NCBI GenBank assembly: GCA_024648695.1
Contig: JACAVV010000007.1
Span: 166,294 to 230,293 of the forward strand
From: Nitrospina sp.
Lineage (GTDB): Bacteria; Nitrospinota; Nitrospinia; Nitrospinales; JACRGP01
Direction of reading: 5' to 3'
DNA: 64,000 bases
The notes under the pieces are model-generated. The model was not told where the DNA came from. It ran no database searches and was given only the letters and a program-made list of their open reading frames with translations. Both the position numbers and the translations under genes were made by a program. Below, in pieces: positions 53,844 through 63,157 of the stretch. How positions within the stretch are numbered: position 1 is the first letter of the stretch; the number at the start of each line of letters is the position of its first letter.

Positions 53844-56800
53844 TTATCGGTGGAAATCGTTGCCTCCGTAATGATAGGGGGCGGTCGAAGGAATTACTTC
53901 CGGTTCCGGTTGCGTGAATGGATCCTCTATCGGAACGCTATCGGGATATTCCAATTTTTGCCCTGCCGATTCCACCGCATTCTGCCCATTAACCACACTT
54001 TGCTCACTGGTGCTCACTTCAGGCTGTGAAAAAGAATTTTCCAACGGAGGCATATCCATAAAATCCATTTCCTGTCCTGCCGATTCGGGCACACTTTGTT
54101 CATTGATAAAACTATCGACACCTGGGCTTACTTCCGCCTGGGGCTGGAACAAAGGCTCCACTTCAGGAAGCGGAGGAATTTCAGCTTTTGGCGGTTTCAC
54201 GAACTTGTGCATGTCCAAAGAATAGAGTAAATCCTCTTCCTTACGAGGCGCTTCCAGGTTTAACAAGTTGTCCTGGTGTTGGGAATCGAAGGGAAACGAA
54301 TCACGATCCAGATACTTCAAAAAGCCCGCCGACTTTAAATCAAAATAACGGTAGGCCTTGTACGCTTTTGAAGGGGTCATCAATTGTTTGATTTCTTTTG
54401 CATTCAAAAAACGCGCTTGTTGTGAAGCCGCACGGCTGTTCTGGATCGGGGCACCCTCTTCGGTCACCATCTGCTTGAGCTGAAACTCGGGAAGGAGCCG
54501 GTTGCCCGTATTCAGTTCGTCCAGAAACAGTTTCGCATTTTCCACCCGCTTGAGTAAAGGGTCGCCCAGCCCGATCGCAACATTGTTCTCATGACAGGAC
54601 TCACAGGTGCGTGCCGTTTTGCGAATAGTATGTGGCGTGTGTGGGAGGACATTGAAACCAGGTTCTCCGTCCATAGTCAGTGGAACCTGCGCCCGCGCCG
54701 GTGGCAATTGTCCGACGCCGTCGCGAAGCGTTACGAAATATTGATAGCGGGGTTTGAGGATTGAATACTTGCCGCGCTTGTTTTTTCCCAGGATCATATC
54801 CTTCCAGCCCGCATCGCTGATGACATTCCACCACACGCCGTCCAATTGTTCCCCCTCAATGCCATTGGCAGTCGACCGTGCGCCCAGCCAATCCAGCATC
54901 GTTCCGGAGAACAAGGGATCATTTACCGCTTTCGCTTTATCTCTCAACAATTGTTGCAGTGCCGGATCCGAAAAGCTCCAATCATTCCACATTTCCGAAA
55001 CCGGATCATTTTCGCCGATGGCGTGCAGACCCCATTCAGAAGCCGACCAGCGCGCGTGGCAGGTGGCGCATTCCATATTTTTCATGTGGCCTCGCACTTT
55101 GTGCGCCAGGGGCATTCGTGTGTTTTTTAGCAGGGGAAGGGTATGCGCCTTACCGCTGACTTTAGAGTAAAGGACCCATTTGTTCTTTTCCCAAATCACA
55201 TGTGGTACGCCATGTCCATCGTCATTCGCAAGAATAGAGTCGCCCGCCTTCACCACCTTTTCCAGGTTCGGGTTCAGGTGAATGGTTTTTAACGTCTCTT
55301 CCAAAAGTTTGTTGTCGGGATCCAGGGTCAACGATCTGGGTGCTTTGGAATGTGTGCCGTGGCAGGTTTCGCATTGAAGCGTCTTGAATGCATGAGTTTT
55401 TGGGATGGACTTCTTACCCTTCTTCGAACTTTGAATAGACACGTCCGTTGTGATATGGCAATCGACGCAATGCATGCCACGTTCGCGATGAATGTCCGGC
55501 AAGAGCAATTCGTGGCGTGCACCGTACAGCCGGGGTGAATCCGATTCCACTTTGTCCAGCGAGGGGATGGGCCGCGCGGGTTTACGGAACAGGCCTTCGA
55601 ACTCGTTGCCGGGTCCGTTATGGTTGTGGCAGTGTTCGCATTGCACGCTGGGCACGGCTACTGTGAATTTGTGCAATACCGGATAGCCCCGTGAATTTTT
55701 TAAACTGTTACTCGTGTAGCCACTGGCGAAGCGATTGGAATGTTTCTTGCTTTCCTTGTTTTGACGCATCTGTATCGCCAGATCCTGACTGAACGATTTA
55801 CCGTCATTCTTGTAAACCATATGGCAGGCGGCGCAACCGGTGGCGCGGTACTCACCGGCACGATGCGGTGAGGGACTGTTCAGGTGGCACCGCAGGCATT
55901 TGGTGCGCAGGAATCCATCGACTAAAGCAGGCTTCTCCGTTTCTCCAAATCCCTGTTGATCGGGTCTGGGTAACAAGGAAAACTCGGGATCCTCAACCGA
56001 CTGTGAGCCCCAGGCAATGCGGGTTTGGTTGATTATATTTTTGGCTGTGGCCATAGGACTTCGTTTCAACTGCTCAATCTGATTGGCATGACACTTCCCG
56101 CAAAATTTGTCGACGTGATTTAAGTCTGATGGATTCGATACCAGGTTCGTGTGAGCTTTCGGAAGTTGTTTCGACTTCGAATTGCCCGCGTGACAAGTAG
56201 TGCATTCAAAGCGGTGATTGGCACTGATTTCCTCAATTCCCGCATGACAGTGGATACAACCCTGAGTGCTTTCATGCCGGTCGGTGGTGCCAAAAATTTT
56301 CTCAATGGAAAAGTTCGATTGCTGGTAGAGACGCTCCACAAACCCGTCCGAACCCGACTGTGCCTGAAAGCGGATGCCATCGACTGTGGTTCCGGGTTCC
56401 TGAATCACTCCCGAATCCTTACGCAATCCGCGCACCAGAAAAAAGGGATCGCGAAAATCTTCCGCGTTGGCGTATTGCTGTAGCAGATAATGAGGCGGTT
56501 CCACAAGAGACTTGCTAAAACGATTGGGTTGGGCCTGACTTAATGCGGCCACTTCTTTTTCTTCAAAAGAGGAGGCATCCGAATCCGGAGAGGGTGCTTG
56601 CAGGCTATCTTCGAAAGGTTCTGCTACAAAAGGTTCGGCTGAAGGTGTTTCAAAGGTTAAAGCTTCTTCCGGTGGCGCAACTTGAGGAATTTCTAATGTC
56701 ACGGCCTCTTCGGGCACAGCTACTTTGGGCGTCACTTGTTGTGGCGTTTCAATCGTAAGAGCTTCTTCCGGTACCATTTCCGCCTGAGGTGTTTCTTGAG

Positions 56801-57629
56801 TCACAAATTCCTGTGCCATTCCCTGAGTCGTATCCTTCGGGACATGGGGAAGGCTTTCCACTATTTCTGCCTGGACGGTTTCGCTTTGAAGCTTTGGAGT
56901 TTTCGGCTCCAAAGGTATGGGCGCCGCCAGGGAATCTGTTCGTGATGCTTCCTCACTTAATAGAGGTGCCAGTTGCGTTTGCCTTTCCGGCGTGGGAGAA
57001 GAGGGTTCCATGAACGTCTCTTCCGTAATACCTTGCGGCTCTTTTAAAGTCTTTGCAGGTGATTCTTCCACGGCCCTTGTATGAGTTGGAGTTTCCACTT
57101 CAGCAAGCAGTTCTGTTGGTTGTTCCACAGGGTCACCTTCAGGAGTGCCCTCTTGGTCCGGGGTGGGTGCGGGATCATGTTGGGCTTCATATTCGTAGAC
57201 TGGCACCTCGAAGCTGTTCATGAAATCACTGAAATCGTTATCGGGTTCAGCCGTTTCGGTTTTTGGAGTTGCCGGACCCGAAGCAGGTGCCTGCGCAACT
57301 TCGGGAATCGGCTCCCTCTCGGAAAACGCTTCCTCTATCATTTCCGCCAAGGGCCATTCCTTCATCAATCGATTGACATAATACTCAAGCGGTGTGAGGG
57401 GCAAAAGCGGAGGACTGGCTGTCGCTTGCTGGAGGAGCTTCCTCATGGGCAAGCGTTGAATCTGTTCGTACACATAGCTTTCCAGAGGCGTGAGCGGGAG
57501 CAAAATCCGTAGAGAGGAATTTTGATTTCCGGGAATCGCCGGCTCTTGCGCCTGAGAATACCCGAGGATTCCCCACAGTAAAAAAACAGAAAGGAGAAGT
57601 ATGATTATCTTATTTAATGAGAGACGCAT
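53844..57629 (-). CDS. Large multiheme c-type cytochrome with a Glu/Pro-rich N-terminal region
   Basis: A 1261-residue exported protein: signal peptide (about 1-27), then a duplicated LLPLTPLE..YV segment and about 350 residues of Pro/Glu/Thr-rich, partly repetitive linker (EEALTIETPQ, EEAVTLEIPQ, EEALTFETPS), then ten CxxCH sites between about residues 455 and 1012. The heme part is paralogous to the next gene upstream (matching order of motifs, such as GCAACH and QCETCHGTHS, and ECATCHARWS). The C-terminus is again Pro/Glu-rich. It may form an extended electron conduit in the periplasm or on the surface; the function is not known. Confidence 0.85.
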   Translation of the reverse strand: MRLSLNKIIILLLSVFLLWGILGYSQAQEPAIPGNQNSSLRILLPLTPLESYVYEQIQRLPMRKLLQQATASPPLLPLTPLEYYVNRLMKEWPLAEMIEEAFSEREPIPEVAQAPASGPATPKTETAEPDNDFSDFMNSFEVPVYEYEAQHDPAPTPDQEGTPEGDPVEQPTELLAEVETPTHTRAVEESPAKTLKEPQGITEETFMEPSSPTPERQTQLAPLLSEEASRTDSLAAPIPLEPKTPKLQSETVQAEIVESLPHVPKDTTQGMAQEFVTQETPQAEMVPEEALTIETPQQVTPKVAVPEEAVTLEIPQVAPPEEALTFETPSAEPFVAEPFEDSLQAPSPDSDASSFEEKEVAALSQAQPNRFSKSLVEPPHYLLQQYANAEDFRDPFFLVRGLRKDSGVIQEPGTTVDGIRFQAQSGSDGFVERLYQQSNFSIEKIFGTTDRHESTQGCIHCHAGIEEISANHRFECTTCHAGNSKSKQLPKAHTNLVSNPSDLNHVDKFCGKCHANQIEQLKRSPMATAKNIINQTRIAWGSQSVEDPEFSLLPRPDQQGFGETEKPALVDGFLRTKCLRCHLNSPSPHRAGEYRATGCAACHMVYKNDGKSFSQDLAIQMRQNKESKKHSNRFASGYTSNSLKNSRGYPVLHKFTVAVPSVQCEHCHNHNGPGNEFEGLFRKPARPIPSLDKVESDSPRLYGARHELLLPDIHRERGMHCVDCHITTDVSIQSSKKGKKSIPKTHAFKTLQCETCHGTHSKAPRSLTLDPDNKLLEETLKTIHLNPNLEKVVKAGDSILANDDGHGVPHVIWEKNKWVLYSKVSGKAHTLPLLKNTRMPLAHKVRGHMKNMECATCHARWSASEWGLHAIGENDPVSEMWNDWSFSDPALQQLLRDKAKAVNDPLFSGTMLDWLGARSTANGIEGEQLDGVWWNVISDAGWKDMILGKNKRGKYSILKPRYQYFVTLRDGVGQLPPARAQVPLTMDGEPGFNVLPHTPHTIRKTARTCESCHENNVAIGLGDPLLKRVENAKLFLDELNTGNRLLPEFQLKQMVTEEGAPIQNSRAASQQARFLNAKEIKQLMTPSKAYKAYRYFDLKSAGFLKYLDRDSFPFDSQHQDNLLNLEAPRKEEDLLYSLDMHKFVKPPKAEIPPLPEVEPLFQPQAEVSPGVDSFINEQSVPESAGQEMDFMDMPPLENSFSQPEVSTSEQSVVNGQNAVESAGQKLEYPDSVPIEDPFTQPEPEVIPSTAPYHYGGNDFHR

Positions 57630-57641
57630 GGAAGCTGATTG

Positions 57642-59789
57642 TTATTTGAGAAGTAATTTATTGCGGTATTTTGTATGAGCGGCAGATTTCTGAAATTTGT
57701 AACTGGACCGAAGGTTTTGGTAAATCGGATCATTGTAACGGTCGTGGCAGGGAATGCAATTCCCAACACGAAGAATGCGCGTGATTTCTTCCTGATTCAG
57801 CAGACGAGCTCCCGCTTGCGATGTTCCCGCCAGAGCTTGTCCCTGAAGGTTTACGCTGGCTTCGTTACCTGCCAGGTTTTCTGAAACCTTGCGGACCGAA
57901 TCCATGCGGTCGTTTTTACCGGTTTTGGAATTGCCGACGATCACATTTCCTTCTCCCAGACCCAGAGCTCGTGGATTGGCGTGGCAACTGGCGCAGGACC
58001 GGACTTTCGTTCCCACGGAATGAGGACTGAAGGCATACGCGTTGTGTCCACCAGGTTGCCGGTCGGGATTGCTGAACTGCCAGTTTTTGTAAAATCCCAG
58101 AGTCCTCCCCATCTCGTCACGTGCTGGTATGGGGTGACCCCCTTCGTCCAGCAGGTTCAAAAAATGCGGTCCACGCGAAAGCATCGGTGCGACCTTGCCA
58201 CGGGGACCCACCATCAATGCCGGTTCGACGGCTTTCACTGTGAAACGGGACGTTTGCCAGGCATTGAAATTTTTGCCAGCCGCTTTTGTACTTTGATCCA
58301 TGGTCAAATGACACCCATTGCAACGTGGAGTGGACTGCGAATGGCAGGCCGAGCATTCCATCTTTTGCATATGTTGCTTAATGGAATGGCCGATGTTCCT
58401 GCTCATCGGAATTTTATGCGGAGTTCCTGTGCGCTTCTCGAACAGGACCCAATCCTTTCCAACACGTTTTACATTTGAGATTTTGCGTCCGCGCGCAGAA
58501 ACCGCCAGAGTGTCCCCTATGGCGTTTTGCATACCTGGATAAAGTTTACTGGAGCGGATGGCCGGATCCTGATTGTCGGTGATTTTCTGCGATTCGGGTA
58601 GCGTCAAGCCATCGCCATGGCACGTTTCGCACCGGATTTCGACTGCTTGATGTTGTTTGGAATAAATAACCCCGTCACCCATGATATCAAACTGGGTATG
58701 GCAGTCAATACAATCCAGTCCTGCAGAAACATGGATGTCCAACTTTGGTTGGCCCATACCCGGCAAGGCTCTGGGTTGGTCGCGAAATCCCTGATGGCAG
58801 GTGGTACACACCTGAGCTTTCGGCAACGCCGTCATTTTATGGTAACGCGGATGGCCAGTCTCGGATTTGGAGATGGTGGCGTCGGCTCCTTCGTACTTTC
58901 CTTCTTTGGAGTACTCGAAATGGCAAGCGGCGCATCCCTGGGAACGCCAGGTCCCTTGCGCCGGTGGCGAATCGATATGGCATTGGAAACAAGACCCGCG
59001 CAGTAGGCTGTCGGCCGGATGATTCGAAATTTTGGGATCGGATATTAATCGCTTTCGATGGGCAAAGGCCTCTCCTTCGAAGGCATAAGGCAGAGGCGAA
59101 AGTTTGTTTATAGTTTCAGCGAAAGCCTCTTCATCACCAGCCTCTTCGGGTTTGTCAGCTTTTTCGATACCGTAAACCCCATAGTGGGCTTTGCGATCCG
59201 CTTGAGCTCCCCATCGGTAACGCAGTCCGGAGATCATCCCTGCCAAAGTGCCCATCATGGAAGAGCGTACCCTGGAGACGATATTGCGGTCGGCCTGCGC
59301 GTGACCCGAATGGCATCCCGCCAGGCCGCAGGACTTTTCGACAACATCTAAACTTGATGGATTACGTTTGCCGGTTCCAGCGGACTCCGAATAGATCAAA
59401 CCTTCGTGCGCCGTTTCCGCGTTGACTGAGTTGCCGTTGCCGCCGTGGCAGACGGTGCACCCGAAAGAGCGCGGATGGGTCTGGTCAATCTCTTCAATAC
59501 CTTCGTGGCAGGTCACACAAAGTTCCGAGGAGAAACCTCTGAAGTCCGCCACCGGTTTGTGCGGAGGATCGGGTAACACGGCGGTCACCGCGATTTCGCG
59601 CATCTCTTTTACCGTGCTGGGTAGAAAAAATCCGCCGGCTCCGGGAGTGTGGAGAAGAACACTTTCTGAATCAGAAGAAGATGTTTGCGGTTGCAAAACG
59701 GGTGTCGATATTTCTTGTGCTTCTGGAAAAGACAAGCCACCACTGAGTGAGATTAATAAGGCAATAAGGAAGATGCTGAAACGAATCAC
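57642..59789 (-). CDS. Multiheme c-type cytochrome, twelve heme sites
   Basis: A 715-residue exported protein with a signal peptide (about 1-25). Eleven CxxCH motifs lie between about residues 91 and 680 (first CVTCH, last CIPCH), plus one CGLAGCH, a C-x4-CH site. Motifs GCTVCHGGNG, CFQCHID, GCAACHFEYSKEG, DCIDCHTQFD and RCETCHGDG recur in the downstream paralogue. The stop lies 12 bases before the next gene. Several such proteins occur in nitrite-oxidising bacteria with unassigned roles in electron transfer. First gene of the operon. Confidence 0.87.
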   Translation of the reverse strand: MIRFSIFLIALLISLSGGLSFPEAQEISTPVLQPQTSSSDSESVLLHTPGAGGFFLPSTVKEMREIAVTAVLPDPPHKPVADFRGFSSELCVTCHEGIEEIDQTHPRSFGCTVCHGGNGNSVNAETAHEGLIYSESAGTGKRNPSSLDVVEKSCGLAGCHSGHAQADRNIVSRVRSSMMGTLAGMISGLRYRWGAQADRKAHYGVYGIEKADKPEEAGDEEAFAETINKLSPLPYAFEGEAFAHRKRLISDPKISNHPADSLLRGSCFQCHIDSPPAQGTWRSQGCAACHFEYSKEGKYEGADATISKSETGHPRYHKMTALPKAQVCTTCHQGFRDQPRALPGMGQPKLDIHVSAGLDCIDCHTQFDIMGDGVIYSKQHQAVEIRCETCHGDGLTLPESQKITDNQDPAIRSSKLYPGMQNAIGDTLAVSARGRKISNVKRVGKDWVLFEKRTGTPHKIPMSRNIGHSIKQHMQKMECSACHSQSTPRCNGCHLTMDQSTKAAGKNFNAWQTSRFTVKAVEPALMVGPRGKVAPMLSRGPHFLNLLDEGGHPIPARDEMGRTLGFYKNWQFSNPDRQPGGHNAYAFSPHSVGTKVRSCASCHANPRALGLGEGNVIVGNSKTGKNDRMDSVRKVSENLAGNEASVNLQGQALAGTSQAGARLLNQEEITRILRVGNCIPCHDRYNDPIYQNLRSSYKFQKSAAHTKYRNKLLLK

Positions 59790-59831
59790 GAAAACAAATA
59801 TTTTATGGATGAAATAAAGAAAGCCAGGAAT

Positions 59832-60176
59832 TTAATGCCCAGGCTCAGTTGGATTAGAATGACCCGAATCATACACGATGGAAATCCGGTCCAGATAAGA
59901 GGTCAAATCACGAACCGTTTGCGTCACCGACCCCGCGTCCTTAAGGTTAGCGGCTTTTTCCAGCAAGTATCCAAACTTGGATATCGGGTCCAGACCATAA
60001 CCTGCGCCACTGCCCCTCATCTTATGACCCATGGTGTAGACCGAATCGAAATCTTTGCGATCCAGAGCTTGATAAATCAGATCAATGCACTTGCGCCGGT
60101 TGTCGAGGTAGACCGGTATCAGTTCTTTTAAATCGGGATCCAGGTACACGGTGATTTTCTCTAGAGGTTCAGTCAT
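59832..60176 (-). CDS. Histidine phosphotransfer (HPt) domain protein
   Basis: A 114-residue stand-alone HPt domain with the acceptor His51 in YTMGHKMRGSGAGYG and a helical bundle pattern. It would shuttle phosphate between a hybrid kinase and a receiver. No kinase is adjacent; it sits upstream of the cytochrome operon on the same strand (42-base gap), so co-transcription is possible. Confidence 0.8.
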   Translation of the reverse strand: MTEPLEKITVYLDPDLKELIPVYLDNRRKCIDLIYQALDRKDFDSVYTMGHKMRGSGAGYGLDPISKFGYLLEKAANLKDAGSVTQTVRDLTSYLDRISIVYDSGHSNPTEPGH

Positions 60177-60446
60177 CAGGGATCAATCGAATCGGAGAGT
60201 TTGGAGCCATAAGGAAAAAAAAGGTGGATTTGGTACTGAGAAGATTTTATCACATTCCAGGCGGCGAGGGTGAGACTTTGTGGAGAATCTCAAATTTTTA
60301 AAAACCGTTTGAGAAAGAAAGCAGGCCTTTGCCAATACAAACCCAAACTTAAACCTAAACCAGATAATCCAAAACTGGTTTTTATTTTCCAGGTACTTTA
60401 TCCTGTACCTGTTAATCCTTAAAAACATTCAAACGGACTGGAAAAT

Positions 60447-61412
60447 ATGGAAACGAAGGAAACGAAGGAGCTTTGTACAATTGCGGTAATGCCTCGAGAC
60501 CGTTTTTCTACACTGGAACGCTGTCTGGAGGCAATATTTGAAAACACTAAAGCTCCCTTCGAGTTAATGGTGATCGCAGGCGGCGCACCTGAAAGAGTTA
60601 AAAAACAATTGCAGGATAAATTTGGTTCCAGGGTCACCTTTGTTTTTGAACCGGAATATATGAATGGGTGCGAACTTCGCAACAAAGCGTTGAGTTTAAT
60701 CAAGACACCTTTAATAGTTTTTGTCGATTCAGATATTTTTGTCAGGCCCGGATGGCTGGAGACCATGCTGGAATGCCAAAAGGAAACCAATGCGGATGCG
60801 GTCTCTCCTATCATCGTCGACCGCGATGAGCTCATTCATACAGCGGGTAATGATTTTTACATCACCGAGCATAATGGCCGAACCATAGGGTCGATGGAAC
60901 TTCGATACGCCAACCAGTTTATAGGGGAGACGACCAATATCCCACGCCGGGAAACAGACTTTTGCGAAGTGCATTGCCAAATGGTAGTAGCCGAAACCGC
61001 TAGGAAATTGAAGGCGTTTGACGACCGGTTTCGGGAAAATGAGGAGATGGATGCAGGGTTGATTTTTAAAAAGGCAGGTTGTGTCCAAATGTGCGAACCC
61101 AGGTCGAAGGTCTACCTTTTTTACCCGGAACTGCTGGACGACGTGGATGACATCAAATTGTATCGATGGAAATGGGATCTGGAGGAAATGCAGAGCAATC
61201 TGGATCTCTTCAAGGAAAAGTGGGGAATCGATATCAACCACCGCGATCACTTCATGAAATATTTTCGATGGGTGAATCACCGCGTTGGATTTTTCTCCCG
61301 CCTCTGCCCATCAAAACCGTCGATTGCCCTGGACTATTTTTTTCTACGTTGCAGAAAACTCATTCGCATTACACTTAAAGGCTTAGCCGGATTGATGACA
61401 AACCAAAAGTAA
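60447..61412 (+). CDS. Glycosyltransferase family 2 protein
   Basis: A 321-residue GT-A fold enzyme. Nucleotide-sugar domain at about 1-200 (CTIAVMPRDRFSTLERCLEAI, then IVFVDSDIFVRPGWLETML with the DSD metal motif and a late ENEEMDAGLIFK acceptor/catalytic acidic patch). A short C-terminal helical region follows. It transfers a sugar in envelope polysaccharide or glycan synthesis; the acceptor is unknown. Isolated gene. Confidence 0.85.
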   Translation: METKETKELCTIAVMPRDRFSTLERCLEAIFENTKAPFELMVIAGGAPERVKKQLQDKFGSRVTFVFEPEYMNGCELRNKALSLIKTPLIVFVDSDIFVRPGWLETMLECQKETNADAVSPIIVDRDELIHTAGNDFYITEHNGRTIGSMELRYANQFIGETTNIPRRETDFCEVHCQMVVAETARKLKAFDDRFRENEEMDAGLIFKKAGCVQMCEPRSKVYLFYPELLDDVDDIKLYRWKWDLEEMQSNLDLFKEKWGIDINHRDHFMKYFRWVNHRVGFFSRLCPSKPSIALDYFFLRCRKLIRITLKGLAGLMTNQK

Positions 61413-61924
61413 TCATTCTACTATGATTCAAATAGAAAACCTTTGTAAGGCTCAATAAACTCCCGCGATCAACAGTATCTTTTTGAAACCTCATAAATCC
61501 AGGTTCGGAAGAACATAGGATCAAGATAAGGATACAGGTCGTTTTGACCGTATGTCTGGCCGCACCTATTTTGGGGGATTGTTAAGGCAATGTCATTTAA
61601 TAGAGTTTCTGTACATAATTCCAAATTCAATATGACAAGTATACTATCGGCGGATTAATAAGGTGATGACTTATAATTTGGATTAGAACCTCTGGTGCGG
61701 GCCAGTTTTAAAATCCGCCTTTTCCGCTTCCAAAAACTTTGTGCAGGCTTTTTTATCTTGCTGACCTAATCTGACTAATATTATAAAATCCTTTGTGATT
61801 AATTCGTTCCATATTCGAGTGGCCTGGCTTACGGTTTGTATTTGAAGTGATTTGTTTAAAGAAAAATAAACAATTCTGGAATATTTTTGATGTTTAAGAA
61901 TCCTGATTCAATAGGGAGAATATT
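61413..61924. other. Intergenic stretch before the DUF2892 gene
   Basis: About 510 bases without a supported gene. Several short hairpins are possible but none has a T-run. A promoter for the downstream genes must lie here; no high-quality -35/-10 pair was found by eye. Confidence 0.3.
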
Positions 61925-62137
61925 ATGAATAAAAAAAGACGAATCCATGATGGAATAGCGGGGGCGGTGATTGCTTTGGGCGTTGGGCTTGGAGTTTGGG
62001 TCGATCCTATATGGTTGTGGGTTCCCGGCTTGTTGGGGGTCACTTTATTGCAAAGTGCCTTTACCGGATTTTGTCCTGTTTATTTTATTTTAGACCAAAC
62101 TTGCGAAGAGGAATCGGCTTCCGGGCAGAATCAGTAG
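61925..62137 (+). CDS. DUF2892 (YgaP-like) inner-membrane protein
   Basis: 70 residues with two hydrophobic segments (about 9-25 and 30-48) and the motif FTGFCPVYFILD between them and a Cys, as in the membrane part of YgaP-type proteins. GGGAGAATATT precedes the ATG. Family members often sit beside rhodanese domains or redox genes; here the next genes are an unknown protein and nxrA. Confidence 0.75.
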   Translation: MNKKRRIHDGIAGAVIALGVGLGVWVDPIWLWVPGLLGVTLLQSAFTGFCPVYFILDQTCEEESASGQNQ

Positions 62138-62218
62138 GGGCAGGGTTTACAAAAGCACTCAATTGTATTAATTTGAGCCTCAAAACCAGTTGCAACCTTT
62201 ATCGAAAATTATTAAATC

Positions 62219-63157
62219 ATGGCTGAATTTCCTACGTCGTCAGGTCCGGTTTTTAATGAAGACCACCTGATCAATTTATATTTTTTAAACGAGCTCTACC
62301 AAAACATTGCCGCGCACGTGTCCCAAAAAATATCACGTGACCTCAATACCGAAATTCCGCTCACCGCCGGTATTTGGGGAGGGACCTATTTAATAGCCCG
62401 CCCAAATGGATTGTCCAAGCGCAGGATATGGCGATTGTACAGTATGGTCAATCTTCCGCAGAACTCGCCCCTCGATAAGCAGGATAATCTGGAACGGTTG
62501 ATCTATGAATATTCAAAAGCGTTCGAGCAGGCTTTTGAACCTTATGGCCTGAACCTGGATCTCAATAACTGGGGAGGGGTACTACCCTACAGTAGTGAAA
62601 AAAAACCCAGTTTCACGATGCATATGACCGATTCTACTGAAACGGTTCGCTGGTTGAGAGCCTTCTTCATATGGAACCAGGCGAGCTGGGAAGAATCGAT
62701 CATATTTGATCTGGTCCGTATATTAAAAGAATACATGCCCTATTTTGATAAAGATCGTGGACCTTCTGTCGAAGATCCCCAAGAGGTCAAGTACTTGCTT
62801 CAGGATATTATTATCATCTACCAGACTTTGAAATCGGCTTGCCATGAAGATTTCATAGAGCACGCAGAGCCCATCATTGAAGAACTCACCAGCCATTTCA
62901 TGCTGGGTCTTCACGATCCGCGTCACATTATGGACCTGTACCGAACTGTTTGGGAAAACCTTCTGATCTATGGCTACGAACAAACCCTTGAAGGGCCTTA
63001 CGCCGAAGCCGGACTCAATATACGGCAAATCGATCAATGGCCGATAGAAAAAATCAACTGGGTTCCCGATGCTTTAAAAGAAACTTTGATACCCCCCATT
63101 CAAGATTTGTTTAAAGGATTCGCATCCAATCTTGCTCTGGAATCCTCCGGCAAATAA
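62219..63157 (+). CDS. Protein of unknown function upstream of nxrA
   Basis: 312 residues, soluble, no signal peptide. No family is recognised by eye. It has regular helix-rich segments (WEESIIFDLVRILKEYMPYF, LLQDIIIIYQTLKSACHE; both shown as representative stretches) and a Trp-rich C-terminus (IDQWPIEKINWVPDAL). It precedes nxrA on the same strand by about 500 bases. A role linked to nitrite oxidation is only suggested by position. Confidence 0.5.
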   Translation: MAEFPTSSGPVFNEDHLINLYFLNELYQNIAAHVSQKISRDLNTEIPLTAGIWGGTYLIARPNGLSKRRIWRLYSMVNLPQNSPLDKQDNLERLIYEYSKAFEQAFEPYGLNLDLNNWGGVLPYSSEKKPSFTMHMTDSTETVRWLRAFFIWNQASWEESIIFDLVRILKEYMPYFDKDRGPSVEDPQEVKYLLQDIIIIYQTLKSACHEDFIEHAEPIIEELTSHFMLGLHDPRHIMDLYRTVWENLLIYGYEQTLEGPYAEAGLNIRQIDQWPIEKINWVPDALKETLIPPIQDLFKGFASNLALESSGK

